Assembly (NCBI RefSeq): GCF_000024945.1
Contig: NC_013520.1
Span: forward strand, 2,009,001 to 2,073,000
Source of the DNA: Veillonella parvula DSM 2008
GTDB lineage: Bacteria; Bacillota; Negativicutes; Veillonellales; Veillonellaceae
Reading direction: 5' to 3'
DNA: 64,000 nucleotides
A program made the translations under genes and the position numbers. The notes below the pieces were generated by a model. That model was not told where the DNA came from. It saw only the letters and a list, made by a program, of their open reading frames with translations, and made no database searches. Below, in pieces: positions 18,915 through 27,730 of the stretch; position 1 is the first letter of the stretch, and each line of letters begins with the position of its first letter.

Positions 18915-20459
18915 CTAATTTGATTGGAAAAATTCCTTAGCCGCCTTCAATCGGCCACGTTCACAGGAGACTTGTAATTCATCGCCTGGCTCGAGCTTCA
19001 CATCACCAAGGGGCACAATGTATGTGCCGTTGCGACGAATGCTTACGATGAGCGTCCCATCTGGCAAGGCCAAATCTTGTAATTGTACATCTGTATAGTT
19101 TGCCACCACAGGCACCTTCGTTTGAAAGAAGGTTTGCACCGATTCTAGATTGCTTTGACCACTCATGGCTTGCAACAAGGAATCGTAAATCGGCGGTTCT
19201 TTTAAAAGCTCCGCCACAAGATAGGCCACGAGCGTAACGATACCGATAGCATAAATATTAGAGAAACTATCCGTCATTTCAAGAACGAGCAAAATCGCCA
19301 AAATTGGGGTCCGCATAGCGGCCGCTAACATGCCACCCATGGCACAGATAACGAACTGTGGTACAAAATCAGGAGAAATAAGTCCTAAGGTTGAAAGTAA
19401 GCTTTCACAAAAAGCACCTGTTGCGGCACCAATTACGAGCATAGGCAAAAATATGCCCCCTTGAGCACCACTGCCATAGCAGAAGGTGGTAAGTAAAATC
19501 TTGCCTAATACGATGCCACCTAAGAGCAATACGCCATGAGATTGAAAGGCAAGCTGACCCACAAGGTCATTGCCCCCACCCAAGAGGAGCTGCGAATCAA
19601 AGCCAATGGCTGCCACTGCCACAAAGGTAAGGACTAATTTCAAGAATCGAGAACATTTGAGCCAGTCAAAGAACCTCTTGAAAGCAAAAATCATACGGCA
19701 GAATAACACGCCACATAGCCCCATGATAACACCCACCATGAGCAGTATCGGAAAATATTCAAGAGGAACCCCTGAAGTCACCGTAAACCCCAGTGCTGGT
19801 GTAAGTCCAAAGATACTAACCGTAATATAGTTAGAAATCAAAGTTGCCACGAAAGTTGGTACAACGAGATACGGATAAAAGCTTTTATGTACCTCTTCAA
19901 AGACGAACATCGCCCCCGATACGGGCGCACTAAAAGCAGCTGTTAAGCCTGCCCCAGCACCTGCGGATGTCAAAATACGCTGTTCTCGTAGCCCCGAATT
20001 CATCCAGTAGGACACAATCTTCCCAGCAGAGCCGCCAATCTGTACGGCTGGCCCTTCACGACCTACGGAAAATCCTGCAAAGCCGGTCAGTACGCCACCA
20101 ATCATTTTAGATACTAGTGTCCGATAGGGCTTCATATCAAAGAGTCCAAGCATTTCCCCTTCGATTTGCGGGATACCAGAACCACCAGACAATGGCGCCC
20201 ACGCTAGCAATCGATCTACGATAAACGCAAAAATGACCATTGCCACAAGCCAACCTATGGCCCATTCCATGGTAATGCCTTCCATCAGATGCCACCTAAT
20301 ATGCTCTGATTCAAGTATCAAATAACGGTATGATGCCCCAAAAAAGCCGGCAATCACCCCAACAAGAGCCCCCTTTGCAATGAGCTCCGTTAAAAGTACG
20401 CGATTCATAGACATATCTGCCAAGGTAGAACTACGCTTATTAAATTTCCATAATTTCAT
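18915..20459 (-). CDS. ClC-family chloride channel/antiporter with TrkA-C domain
   Basis: The membrane domain carries the ClC filter motifs GGSGIPQIEGE and GREGPAVQIG plus the later GGIFLPMLVIGAATG. This is followed by a cytoplasmic RCK_C/TrkA-C-like regulatory domain at about residues 440-514 (GTLIVSIRRNGTYIVPLGDV, KLEPGDELQVSC). It should exchange chloride and protons across the inner membrane, perhaps for acid resistance or fluoride export; the family cannot be narrowed from motifs alone. I chose the ATG at 20459, with GGAGG 5 nt upstream, rather than an in-frame start 23 codons earlier. Confidence 0.92.
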   Translation of the reverse strand: MKLWKFNKRSSTLADMSMNRVLLTELIAKGALVGVIAGFFGASYRYLILESEHIRWHLMEGITMEWAIGWLVAMVIFAFIVDRLLAWAPLSGGSGIPQIEGEMLGLFDMKPYRTLVSKMIGGVLTGFAGFSVGREGPAVQIGGSAGKIVSYWMNSGLREQRILTSAGAGAGLTAAFSAPVSGAMFVFEEVHKSFYPYLVVPTFVATLISNYITVSIFGLTPALGFTVTSGVPLEYFPILLMVGVIMGLCGVLFCRMIFAFKRFFDWLKCSRFLKLVLTFVAVAAIGFDSQLLLGGGNDLVGQLAFQSHGVLLLGGIVLGKILLTTFCYGSGAQGGIFLPMLVIGAATGAFCESLLSTLGLISPDFVPQFVICAMGGMLAAAMRTPILAILLVLEMTDSFSNIYAIGIVTLVAYLVAELLKEPPIYDSLLQAMSGQSNLESVQTFFQTKVPVVANYTDVQLQDLALPDGTLIVSIRRNGTYIVPLGDVKLEPGDELQVSCERGRLKAAKEFFQSN

Positions 20460-20651
20460 AACATCCTCCTTAGCAGTGACCAAAACCAACCTTTCCTCTG
20501 CCGACATAGGTCTACACGAACTATGCATTCATATCCTTAGTATACTTATGTAAACCACCATTTTCAAGAAAGGATTACGTATAAAAATAGCTTTCTCACG
20601 GAACACGAGATCAAAGGTCCGAGTCACAAAACAATAGATAGCGCTTTAAAC

Positions 20652-20691
20652 ACAAAGCTAGCCACCTCTAAAAAGAGATGGCTAGTTTTGT
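20652..20691. terminator. Intrinsic terminator after fucO
   Basis: Arms at 20652-20669 and 20674-20691 (ACAAAGCTAGCCA-CTCT) pair over 16 of 18 positions with a 4-nt loop, with T-rich flanks on both strands. It lies downstream of the iron alcohol dehydrogenase gene. The other DNA between 20460 and 20757 shows no gene. Confidence 0.75.
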
Positions 20692-20757
20692 TAAACAAGT
20701 GTGTAAATGTATTTTCTTTACACATTCGGAGGCATTTGAAATATGTAAAGACGCTAA

Positions 20758-21909
20758 TTAGAATATGGATTCATAGATAGCGATGATTTCTTCCTTAGAT
20801 GCATCTCGTGGGTTGCCAGGTGTACATGCGTCATTGAAAGCAGATTCAGCGAGGAATGGAATATCTTCTCGTTTCACGCCCGCTTCGCTAAGGGATTTAG
20901 GAATGCCTACGTCATCAGCTAATTTTTGAATTACGTCGATAGCCGCTTGACGATAGGTACTTTCATCCATAGTATCTACATGCGGAACGCCCATAACACG
21001 CGCGATTTCACGATATTTTTCACCGGTAGCAGGAGCATTGAATTTCAATACCGCTGTTAACAACATCGCACAAGCCTTGCCATGAGGGATATCGTACACA
21101 GCACTCAATGGATGCGCCATGGAGTGAACGATGCCGAGACCTACGTTGGAGAAGCCCATGCCTGCAATGTATTGACCTAAAGACATAGCTTCACGGCCTG
21201 CATAATCGCCAGCCACAGCACTGCGCAAGGAACGACCGATGATTTCGATAGCTTTCAAATGGAGCATATCAGTTAGCTCCCATGCACCTTTTGTGATATA
21301 ACCTTCTACGGCGTGTACGAGGGCATCCATACCTGTGGCAGCGCAAAGACCTCTTGGCATAGACGCGGACATATCAGGATCCACGATGGCAACGATTGGA
21401 ATGTCATGAGGATCAACACAAACGAATTTGCGATTCTTTTCAACATCCGTAATAACATAGTTAATAGTAACTTCTGCTGCCGTACCAGAGGTAGTAGTAA
21501 CAGCGATAATTGGTAAGCAAGGGTTTTTAGTAGGCGCTAAACCTTCAAGGCTGCGCACATCGGCGAACTCAGGGTTCGTAATAATCGTAGCAATCGCTTT
21601 ACTTGTATCGATTGGACTACCGCCACCAACAGCAACGATAACATCGGCACCAGCCGCCTTACAAGCCTCAACACCAGCCGTTACGTTTTCGATGGTAGGA
21701 TTTGGTTTGATACCGTCGTAGATTTCATAATCGATGCCTGCCGCATCAAGTAAATCTGTTACCTTAGTAGCCACTTTAAATTCAAATAAATCAGGCGTAG
21801 ATGTAACGAGGGCTTTTTTGAAATGACGATTCTTAATTTCGTTCACAACCTCCTGAATCGCGCCTTGTCCAAAATAGGACGTACCGTTCAACATAATTCT
21901 GCGAGCCAT
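20758..21909 (-). CDS. fucO: Lactaldehyde reductase, iron-containing alcohol dehydrogenase
   Basis: FucO reduces lactaldehyde to 1,2-propanediol with NADH. The sequence follows E. coli FucO closely over its length: AVGGGSPIDTSKAI for the nucleotide site, then NPEFADVRSLEGL, GTAAEVTINYVIT and KFVCVDPHDIP. The metal ligands fall in GMDALVHAVEGYIT, MAHPLSAVYDIPHG. I chose the ATG at 21909, with AGGAG upstream, giving 383 residues, the family length. It is transcribed alone between terminators. Other group III alcohol dehydrogenases remain possible. Confidence 0.88.
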   Translation of the reverse strand: MARRIMLNGTSYFGQGAIQEVVNEIKNRHFKKALVTSTPDLFEFKVATKVTDLLDAAGIDYEIYDGIKPNPTIENVTAGVEACKAAGADVIVAVGGGSPIDTSKAIATIITNPEFADVRSLEGLAPTKNPCLPIIAVTTTSGTAAEVTINYVITDVEKNRKFVCVDPHDIPIVAIVDPDMSASMPRGLCAATGMDALVHAVEGYITKGAWELTDMLHLKAIEIIGRSLRSAVAGDYAGREAMSLGQYIAGMGFSNVGLGIVHSMAHPLSAVYDIPHGKACAMLLTAVLKFNAPATGEKYREIARVMGVPHVDTMDESTYRQAAIDVIQKLADDVGIPKSLSEAGVKREDIPFLAESAFNDACTPGNPRDASKEEIIAIYESIF

Positions 21910-21948
21910 ATACTTCACTCCTAACAAAACAAACTATACAATAAAAAA

Positions 21949-21994
21949 TAAACCGACAGAGAATCACTTTACCTATTAATTCTCTATCGGTTTA
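21949..21994 (-). terminator. Terminator after the NagZ-like gene
   Basis: A 16-bp stem with one mismatch (21949-21964 and 21979-21994, TAAACCGA-AGAGAAT) is followed by T residues on the minus strand. It lies about 60 nt past the nagZ stop. Confidence 0.75.
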
Positions 21995-22051
21995 ATAAAA
22001 TCCTTGAAAGCTCGTTATGTATACACTATATATTTTTCTATTGTAATGATT

Positions 22052-23197
22052 CTAAATTTTGCTCATTTTCATAAGCAAGATTCGTTTCACCGATTCATCG
22101 AGTCGTTCTTTCGAGATGCGACCGTCTTTCACGGCTTTCATAAGGCCATTGTAAGCCTCTTGCATGTGTTCGTATTCGTGACATACGAGCAAGATGTCGC
22201 TACCTGCGAGGATGGATTGCACTGCCATATCACCAAAAGTATAGTGTTTTGCGAGGGCACCCATGTCCATATCGTCCGTTACGACAACGCCATTATAGCC
22301 TATGTCCTTGCGCAACCAATCCGTAATAATCGCTTTCGATAAACTAGCAGGATGATCTGGATCGATTTGTGGGTACATCGCATGAGACACCATGATTGTA
22401 TAGGTATTCGGTTTAGACTGTTTGATAAGGTCTATAAATACCTTTGTGTCCTCTGAAAGCAATGTTTCTTTAGATACAGGAACGATACTTGTGTCCGCGT
22501 GCAAGTCTACATCAGTCTTACCAATACCCGGAAAGTGCTTATAAGAATACCATAAGCCCGCTTCATCATAAGCCTTGCCAACGGCGCCTGCATAGCGAAC
22601 GACCTCGTCAGGACTCGTACTATAAGAACGACCATAAGTTAATCCCAAATCCGCCACAGGAGCAAAATTAATATTGAATCCCAAGTCTTTTAGTTCTGCA
22701 CCAGACTGTTTTGCCAAGGATACAGCTTGCTCAACGGGCATTTTGCCTACCTCCTCAGCGGGAGGAACCTTGATGAGCTTATCATCCATGCGCGCTACCG
22801 CACCGCCCTCCTGGTCGATACCGAGGAACAATGGCGTTAAACCCGCGCTTTTACCGGCCTTGTTAATATCTGTAATGAGCGTTTTAACTTGATCCTTGGA
22901 CTCCATGTTACGGTCGAACAAGATGATACCGCCCACACGGTACTCGTTGAGCATAAATTTAGCGTCATCGTTTAGCGTTGTTCCGTGAATGCCAATCATC
23001 AACAATTGACCCACCTTGTCTGCATCGGACATATTCGCCACTAACTTGTCCACCTTTTGCTCTGGTGAAAGTTCGCTTTGTGCCACAGACTCATAGGTCA
23101 CAGGCTCTGCCTTTGAAGTAAATGGATTATGTAAACCGCAGCCTGTTGTGAGTGCTAATGCACCAATCATAGTGGCTGCTACGAAACGTCGAAACAT
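22052..23197 (-). CDS. nagZ: Lipoprotein beta-N-acetylhexosaminidase, GH3 (NagZ-like)
   Basis: The mature protein should be lipid-anchored (lipobox TTGC, about residue 20). The GH3 catalytic fold shows GQLLMIGIHG, FLGIDQEGGAVARM, NINFAPVADLG and KHFPGIGKTDVDLHAD. The last motif retains the Asp and His that serve as acid/base in NagZ, but the usual PGHG is PGIG. The nucleophile Asp is in VVTDDMDMGAL. It probably trims N-acetylglucosamine from peptidoglycan fragments outside the cytoplasm. I used the ATG at 23197, with GGAGG 5 nt upstream, because an in-frame start 15 codons earlier would hide the signal peptide. Confidence 0.88.
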   Translation of the reverse strand: MFRRFVAATMIGALALTTGCGLHNPFTSKAEPVTYESVAQSELSPEQKVDKLVANMSDADKVGQLLMIGIHGTTLNDDAKFMLNEYRVGGIILFDRNMESKDQVKTLITDINKAGKSAGLTPLFLGIDQEGGAVARMDDKLIKVPPAEEVGKMPVEQAVSLAKQSGAELKDLGFNINFAPVADLGLTYGRSYSTSPDEVVRYAGAVGKAYDEAGLWYSYKHFPGIGKTDVDLHADTSIVPVSKETLLSEDTKVFIDLIKQSKPNTYTIMVSHAMYPQIDPDHPASLSKAIITDWLRKDIGYNGVVVTDDMDMGALAKHYTFGDMAVQSILAGSDILLVCHEYEHMQEAYNGLMKAVKDGRISKERLDESVKRILLMKMSKI

Positions 23198-23310
23198 ATA
23201 TACCTCCAAAATCTCTAAAAAGTAGTATGTATAGTATATCAAAAAATATAAACGAGCCCAACATAATCAATACGCGACAAGCAGCAGTATAGTACATGCA
23301 TCTTACAAAA

Positions 23311-23412
23311 CAAAAAGATTGTTACTCGAAAACCCAACGGGTATATCCATTGAGAGAATCAAATAACAATCTTTATATGTTTCATTTTTGTTGTGTAAAC
23401 ATTATAGTTTAC
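23311..23412 (-). promoter_or_regulatory. Symmetric promoter and hairpin leader ahead of nagZ
   Basis: On the minus strand TATAAT (23401-23406) is framed exactly by GTAAAC and GTTTAC (23395-23400, 23407-23412), which looks like an operator on a -10 box. Downstream, arms AAAGATTGTTA and TAACAATCTTT (11 bp, about 23312-23322 and 23365-23375) enclose a small inner hairpin and are followed by a T-rich tract. This could be the terminator of the upstream ferredoxin-like gene or an attenuator in the nagZ leader. Confidence 0.5.
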
Positions 23413-23479
23413 ATTTTGGATTGGAAACTATGTATCTTACATTTTGGATCTATAAAATGTGTATGTTACATTTCGCAAA

Positions 23480-23713
23480 TTAAATTTTGCCTTGCTCTTT
23501 CATTTCCGCTAAGAGCTTTACGATACGAGGCCCACAGCCTTTACCACCGCAAGCGCCCGTGCCAGCACGAGTCACTTCTTTTACTTGTGGAAATGTATGA
23601 GCACCATCTAAAATGGCTTCTTTAATCGTTTTGCGCGTAATACTACGACATGTGCACACCTTTGTAAGTTTGTCCAGAATCGCCTCTGGCACTTGATTTT
23701 CTTCAAAATTCAT
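23480..23713 (-). CDS. BFD-like [2Fe-2S]-binding protein
   Basis: This 77-residue protein has the four-cysteine pattern of bacterioferritin-associated ferredoxin domains, CTCRSI in the first half and CGGKGCGPRIVKLL in the second, around a helical core (RKTIKEAILDGAHTF). Such domains hold a [2Fe-2S] cluster and act in iron release or as electron-transfer modules. It stands alone, with a run of ATCGAT-like repeats upstream and repeated TTACATTTTGGAT motifs downstream. Function in this organism is not determined. Confidence 0.8.
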   Translation of the reverse strand: MNFEENQVPEAILDKLTKVCTCRSITRKTIKEAILDGAHTFPQVKEVTRAGTGACGGKGCGPRIVKLLAEMKEQGKI

Positions 23714-23754
23714 ATGTAATTCCTCTTTTATTCACTTGAATATCTATATACTGT

Positions 23755-23836
23755 ATCGATTTTATATATCGATTTACGTGTCGATTTAGTGTATTGATTT
23801 ACATATCGATGTAGCGGATCAATTTACTCTATCGAT
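23755..23836. repeat. Seven ATCGAT-like motifs at 12-13-nt spacing
   Basis: ATCGAT or one-base variants begin at 23755, 23768, 23780, 23793, 23805, 23818 and 23831, mostly followed by TTA. The spacing is 13, 12, 13, 12, 13 and 13 nt. They lie 40-120 nt upstream of the BFD-like gene. I know no family of elements to which they belong; the surrounding gap to 24040 is AT-rich and has no gene. Confidence 0.7.
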
Positions 23837-24044
23837 AGTATCTAATAATACACTGTAATATTAATATATCGAAAATTTACGATTTCTGTATTTATTATAA
23901 CACAATTGAGGAACTATATCGATAGTTTTTAATATAAAATCCAAAGAACAGTCAAAAGTAAAATTGTTACTATAAAAAACGAAAAAAATTTACAAATACA
24001 TTATATGTAAAGATAAGCTAAATCTATCTATAAACTATAAAAAA

Positions 24045-24073
24045 CTACCATAAAGATATTATCTTTATGGTAG
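24045..24073 (-). terminator. Terminator after the M50-like gene
   Basis: A 13-bp perfect stem (CTACCATAAAGAT, 24045-24057, with complement 24061-24073) has a 3-nt loop and is followed by T5 on the minus strand. Confidence 0.8.
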
Positions 24074-24092
24074 AAACTTTCACAAAATATAA

Positions 24093-24719
24093 TTATAGTA
24101 TGAGCCCAATAATGGCAAAGTAGATTTTAAATATCGTTTGTTGTAATGGACGAATAACCATGGAAATAATGGGTGTGTTAATAAGGATGATAAAGAATAA
24201 TAAATTAAGCATCCCTAATTGGTAATATCTCATCTGCCACTCTGTAGGCAACCACGGCAAGATAATATTAAAACCAGGCAATGGTGGGAACGGAATCAAA
24301 CAGAAGATTGATAAGCCAATACTATATAAAATAATATATTGCATAACCATGGCAAGACCTTGGGACTCCATGAGGCCTAATTTTCCAAGGAGCATATATA
24401 TAAAGGTGAATATAAAGCCTGCTATAAGACCTGCCACAGGACCTGCAAAGGCAAGCAAGCTTATATCACGTCGTGGATCTTTAAAGTAAGATGGATTAAT
24501 TGACATAGGTTTTGCCCAACCAAAGCCAACAAGAATAATACAGATGATACCAATTAGATCAAGGTGTGCCATTGGTGATAATGTGAGGCGTCCCGCCAGA
24601 CGTGGCGTTGGATCACCAAACCAAGTTGCTACCTTTGCCTCTGCATATCCAAAGATAGAAAAAACGATCATAATAGCAGGAATACTTGCTAATATCTGAA
24701 CCGGATTTAAATCAAACAT
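24093..24719 (-). CDS. Catalytically degenerate M50 (site-2 protease-like) membrane protein
   Basis: The overall pattern is that of small M50 metalloproteases: several hydrophobic segments, FGDPTPRLAGRLTLSPMAHLDLIG after the first helix, and a later IPFPPLPGFNI. In active enzymes the first helix carries HExxH, but here the aligned residues are YAEAK. The later metal-ligand Asp of PPLDG is replaced by Pro in PPLPG. All expected zinc ligands are therefore missing, while the fold-defining segments remain. It is probably a non-proteolytic relative with a binding or scaffold role. It lies 9 nt after the carboxymuconolactone decarboxylase-like gene. Confidence 0.75.
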   Translation of the reverse strand: MFDLNPVQILASIPAIMIVFSIFGYAEAKVATWFGDPTPRLAGRLTLSPMAHLDLIGIICIILVGFGWAKPMSINPSYFKDPRRDISLLAFAGPVAGLIAGFIFTFIYMLLGKLGLMESQGLAMVMQYIILYSIGLSIFCLIPFPPLPGFNIILPWLPTEWQMRYYQLGMLNLLFFIILINTPIISMVIRPLQQTIFKIYFAIIGLIL

Positions 24720-24728
24720 AGAACTCCT

Positions 24729-25499
24729 TTATTGTTTAGCTTCCCATGCGGTGTAGCCTTCTTGAATGCAACGAAGGGCATTTAAGGTACGGGGATAGCC
24801 GATATACGGCACGCATTGAGATGCGATATTAATCAAATATTGTTTGCTGTTCCCTACGTTCAAATTACCTTCTACATGAGCCTTGAGTTGAGCTTCACAG
24901 CCACCTTGAGCCGCAAGGAAGCAGAAGGTAATCATTTCACGATGAGCCACGCTAAGGCCTTTACGCGTATAGTAATCGCCGAACATATTGGCAAGCCATT
25001 TGTTGATATGACGAATATCTTCTGGCCCTTCTTGGTAAGAATTGCGCATAGACGCTCCGAAGATTTCCACTTGTTTCTCCACGCCCTTTTCAAGACGAGA
25101 CTCACTAGTAATAGTGCTGCGAGATGGATCAACAATAGCCTCTCCTCGATAGTCAAAAATCTTATTGGTCACCTTAAAGAATGGGCGCACACGTCCGATG
25201 CCAAGATAGGGCACCGCTTGATAAATGAGCTCTACCACTTCATCAGGAATAAGACCAAAGTTTAATGCTGCCGGTAGCATTAATGCATATTCATCAACAG
25301 CGGAGGCGCCTACTAATGTAGCAAGAATGGCTAAGAAGCGATCCTTTGCCGGTACATTACGGCCTTCTTCGGTGATGACTTCATCAAAGGCAAAATTATC
25401 AAACAATACTTCAAACTCTGGATCAATATAACCTGCTGGGGCTGCAATATCAGGGAACATACGCTCCGTATAGGCTTGAGCAAATTCAGATTTAGACAT
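24729..25499 (-). CDS. Carboxymuconolactone decarboxylase-family protein
   Basis: The 256-residue protein looks like two AhpD/CMD-type units, with FLAILATLVGASAVDEYALM in the first and REMITFCFLAAQGGCEAQLKAH in the second. The second contains the C-x6-H spacing of these folds (CEAQLKAH) rather than the CxxC of AhpD. Known members are decarboxylases or peroxidase partners; the reaction here is unknown. I chose the ATG at 25499, with GGAGG 7 nt upstream. It lies immediately upstream of the M50-like gene and is probably co-transcribed with it. Confidence 0.8.
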   Translation of the reverse strand: MSKSEFAQAYTERMFPDIAAPAGYIDPEFEVLFDNFAFDEVITEEGRNVPAKDRFLAILATLVGASAVDEYALMLPAALNFGLIPDEVVELIYQAVPYLGIGRVRPFFKVTNKIFDYRGEAIVDPSRSTITSESRLEKGVEKQVEIFGASMRNSYQEGPEDIRHINKWLANMFGDYYTRKGLSVAHREMITFCFLAAQGGCEAQLKAHVEGNLNVGNSKQYLINIASQCVPYIGYPRTLNALRCIQEGYTAWEAKQ

Positions 25500-25588
25500 A
25501 AAAAACCTCCATAAACAACACTGGTGAAAGCCCAAAAGGAGCTTTCACCAGCAATAGTTATGTAATTATTACGGTACGGGCCATCAAA

Positions 25589-25987
25589 TTATAACGCTGG
25601 GAATTCGAAAGTTGTGCCGTATACTTCTTTCCAAGCAGCCATGAACATATTAAACTCATTTGTTCCAGGTTGAATTTGGTAAACTTGACCATCTGGAGCG
25701 TAACGATATACAGTATGTAAGCTTGGATGAACAAGATATTTGAATAATGTAGCTTCTCCGTATTGGTTATTATGCATGTTAATCACATTAATACCAAATA
25801 CATGGTTACGGCTGCTATCGATACCTTTAAACTCAGATGCTTTATCAAAGAAATACGTTTCTGTACCATTTGCACTATTTGGAACCTCTGGGTAGTTAGC
25901 TAACCCATTCCAGTTTGCTGCATTTGCAACACCACCTACTAATAATGTACCTGCTAATACAAATGCACCTAATAAATTTTTATTCAT
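25589..25987 (-). CDS. Secreted protein, unknown function
   Basis: A clear signal peptide (MNKNLLGAFVLAGTLLVGGV, then ANAANW) predicts cleavage after ANA near residue 23, leaving a mature domain of about 110 residues that is rich in aromatic residues and Asn. I chose the ATG at 25987, with GGAGA upstream; the in-frame start 11 codons earlier would displace the signal peptide. I do not recognise the mature domain. It is separated from its neighbours and may be transcribed alone. Confidence 0.7.
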   Translation of the reverse strand: MNKNLLGAFVLAGTLLVGGVANAANWNGLANYPEVPNSANGTETYFFDKASEFKGIDSSRNHVFGINVINMHNNQYGEATLFKYLVHPSLHTVYRYAPDGQVYQIQPGTNEFNMFMAAWKEVYGTTFEFPAL

Positions 25988-26141
25988 AATGCTCTCCTTT
26001 GTGCCACGAAGGCAAATCACGAATCAGTCATACTCTCACATGACTTGAATACAATACGCTATATATATAGTATATCACATTTTTAATAAAATTTTTAGAT
26101 TTCCAAGGTTACAGAATATATGCATATGAGGTTCTATCAAA

Positions 26142-26660
26142 TTAGCCCTTCATGTTCTCTGCTGTTTTTGCATTTGCGTTATCGATTGCTTCTAGTAATT
26201 TATTAAGCAACATACGCAATTGACGTGTTTCTTCTACGTCAAATATAGGACCTGACGCTTCAGCCAAGCGGCGTGGTATATGAACCGCTACATCACGTAA
26301 TGCTTTGCCCGTATCAGTAAGGGTTACCATAACTACGCGTTCATCTTGACGACTGCGTTTGCGTTTCAAGAATGCTTTGGCTTCTAATTTCTTTAAAAGC
26401 GGTGTTAATGTACCGGAATCAAGGCGCAATACTTGTCCCAATTCCTTAACGGATAAATCACCATATTGCCACAATGCCATCATTACGATGTATTGAGTAT
26501 ATGTCAAATTTAAAGGATCCAAGTGACTACGATATGCATTAACAATTTCCTTTGCCACTACATAGAGTGGAAAGCTCAATTGATTTTCCAATCTTAAATA
26601 TTCTGAATCAGGAACATCTTCTTTATGTTTGTACCCTTCAAGTACACCAATTTCTGCCAT
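26142..26660 (-). CDS. MarR/OhrR-like regulator lacking the sensing cysteine
   Basis: The protein aligns by eye with OhrR along its winged-helix domain: LRLENQLSFPLYVVAKEIVN, LTYTQYIVMMALWQYGDLSV, LDSGTLTPLLKKLEAK and RKRSRQDERVVMVTLT. OhrR normally reads LENQLCF, where the cysteine senses organic peroxides. Here that position is Ser, and the whole 172-residue protein has no cysteine. It may respond to another ligand or be unresponsive to oxidants. A candidate operator lies about 40 nt upstream, and a divergent nitroreductase gene follows about 380 nt away. Confidence 0.85.
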   Translation of the reverse strand: MAEIGVLEGYKHKEDVPDSEYLRLENQLSFPLYVVAKEIVNAYRSHLDPLNLTYTQYIVMMALWQYGDLSVKELGQVLRLDSGTLTPLLKKLEAKAFLKRKRSRQDERVVMVTLTDTGKALRDVAVHIPRRLAEASGPIFDVEETRQLRMLLNKLLEAIDNANAKTAENMKG

Positions 26661-26696
26661 ATTCTACCTCCATATGCACACAATTATCTACTAATT

Positions 26697-26710
26697 AATT
26701 GTACACAATT
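26697..26710. promoter_or_regulatory. Candidate MarR/OhrR operator
   Basis: AATTGT-AC-ACAATT is a perfect 6+6 inverted repeat. OhrR operators known from Bacillus contain TACAATT/AATTGTA half-sites. A second ACAATTA half-site lies at 26679-26685. Position just upstream of the regulator gene suggests autoregulation. Confidence 0.5.
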
Positions 26711-27040
26711 TTACGGTAAACAGTCAACGCAAAAAGCCCACTTTGAACAGATATTTTTAAATTTGTCAATTAATTAATATTTATTTTCTTATTCGTTAAG
26801 AATTAGGTGCTTCTATAGAATTTATGGGTAAAAATCATACCATAAAGCTGTTACTTTATTTATAAATTAATTTGATATTAAATTAGAAAGTTATAACTTC
26901 TGTTTTCAATGAAATCTTCTTTTGTTGCAGGCCCGTCTCCTAATAAATGACTTAGTAAAAATACGCCCCCTACTAGGTCCTTCCTTGTAGTATAATAAAA
27001 GAAATTCTATATCAAAGCTAACTTATAATAGGAGGCCTAT

Positions 27041-27631
27041 ATGAACACCTTAGAGTGCATCAAAACTCGTCATAGTACACGTAAATTTAAAGCAGATCAA
27101 GTATCTAGAAAGCTCATCGATCAAGTGCTCGACGCAGGTCGCCGCGCTCCATCTGGCGGTAATACACAATTAACACATTTCATGGTCATTACAAACCAAG
27201 ATGTACTTCAAGAACTAGTAACACTCGTTCAAGAAGAATACGGCAAAATGCCGATTACAGAAAATACTTTATCTTACATGGTGAATATCATTAAGATGTC
27301 CGCCGAAGGCAAATTCGTATTCAACTATGGAGCGCCTGTACTCATCGTATTGGCTAGTAAACCAAGTTATGCCAACAACTTTGCTGACGTGTCATGTGCT
27401 ATGCAAAACATGATGCTTGCCTGCAATGAACTTGACCTTGGTAGTTGCTGGGTTAACCAAATCCGTCATCTTCAAGATAATGAACGCATCCAAGCCAAAA
27501 TGCGTGAACTAGGTCTTAGCGAAGACGAAAAAGTCTACGCTAGCCTCTCTATCGGCTACCCAGATCTACCAAATGGTCTTAACCGCCGTGAAATCGAAGC
27601 CAAAGGTTATCCTGTAACATATATTGATTAA
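27041..27631 (+). CDS. Nitroreductase-family FMN oxidoreductase
   Basis: This 196-residue protein has the nitroreductase FMN-binding start ECIKTRHSTRKFKADQVSRK and GRRAPSGGNTQLTHFMVI. A C-terminal GSCWVNQIRHL and LSIGYPDLP complete the family pattern. These homodimeric flavoproteins reduce nitro compounds, quinones or flavins with NAD(P)H; the physiological substrate is unknown. GGAGG lies 7 nt before the ATG. It is divergent from the OhrR-like regulator gene, which could control it. A strong terminator follows. Confidence 0.88.
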   Translation: MNTLECIKTRHSTRKFKADQVSRKLIDQVLDAGRRAPSGGNTQLTHFMVITNQDVLQELVTLVQEEYGKMPITENTLSYMVNIIKMSAEGKFVFNYGAPVLIVLASKPSYANNFADVSCAMQNMMLACNELDLGSCWVNQIRHLQDNERIQAKMRELGLSEDEKVYASLSIGYPDLPNGLNRREIEAKGYPVTYID

Positions 27632-27671
27632 TCAACACTGGAAACCATCGATTTCATACTATAAGTGAAAC

Positions 27672-27730
27672 AAAAGCGCTATCTATCCCACAACTCTATT
27701 TGAGTTTCCTTAGGGATAGATAGCGCTTTT
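27672..27730 (+). terminator. Terminator after the nitroreductase gene
   Basis: An 18-bp perfect stem (AAAAGCGCTATCTATCCC, 27672-27689, with complement 27713-27730) is followed by T-rich sequence. Confidence 0.85.

Noticed and set aside
23296-23625. 109-codon plus-strand reading frame
   Set aside because: It runs antisense through the BFD-like gene and through the hairpin and repeat region; no ribosome site.
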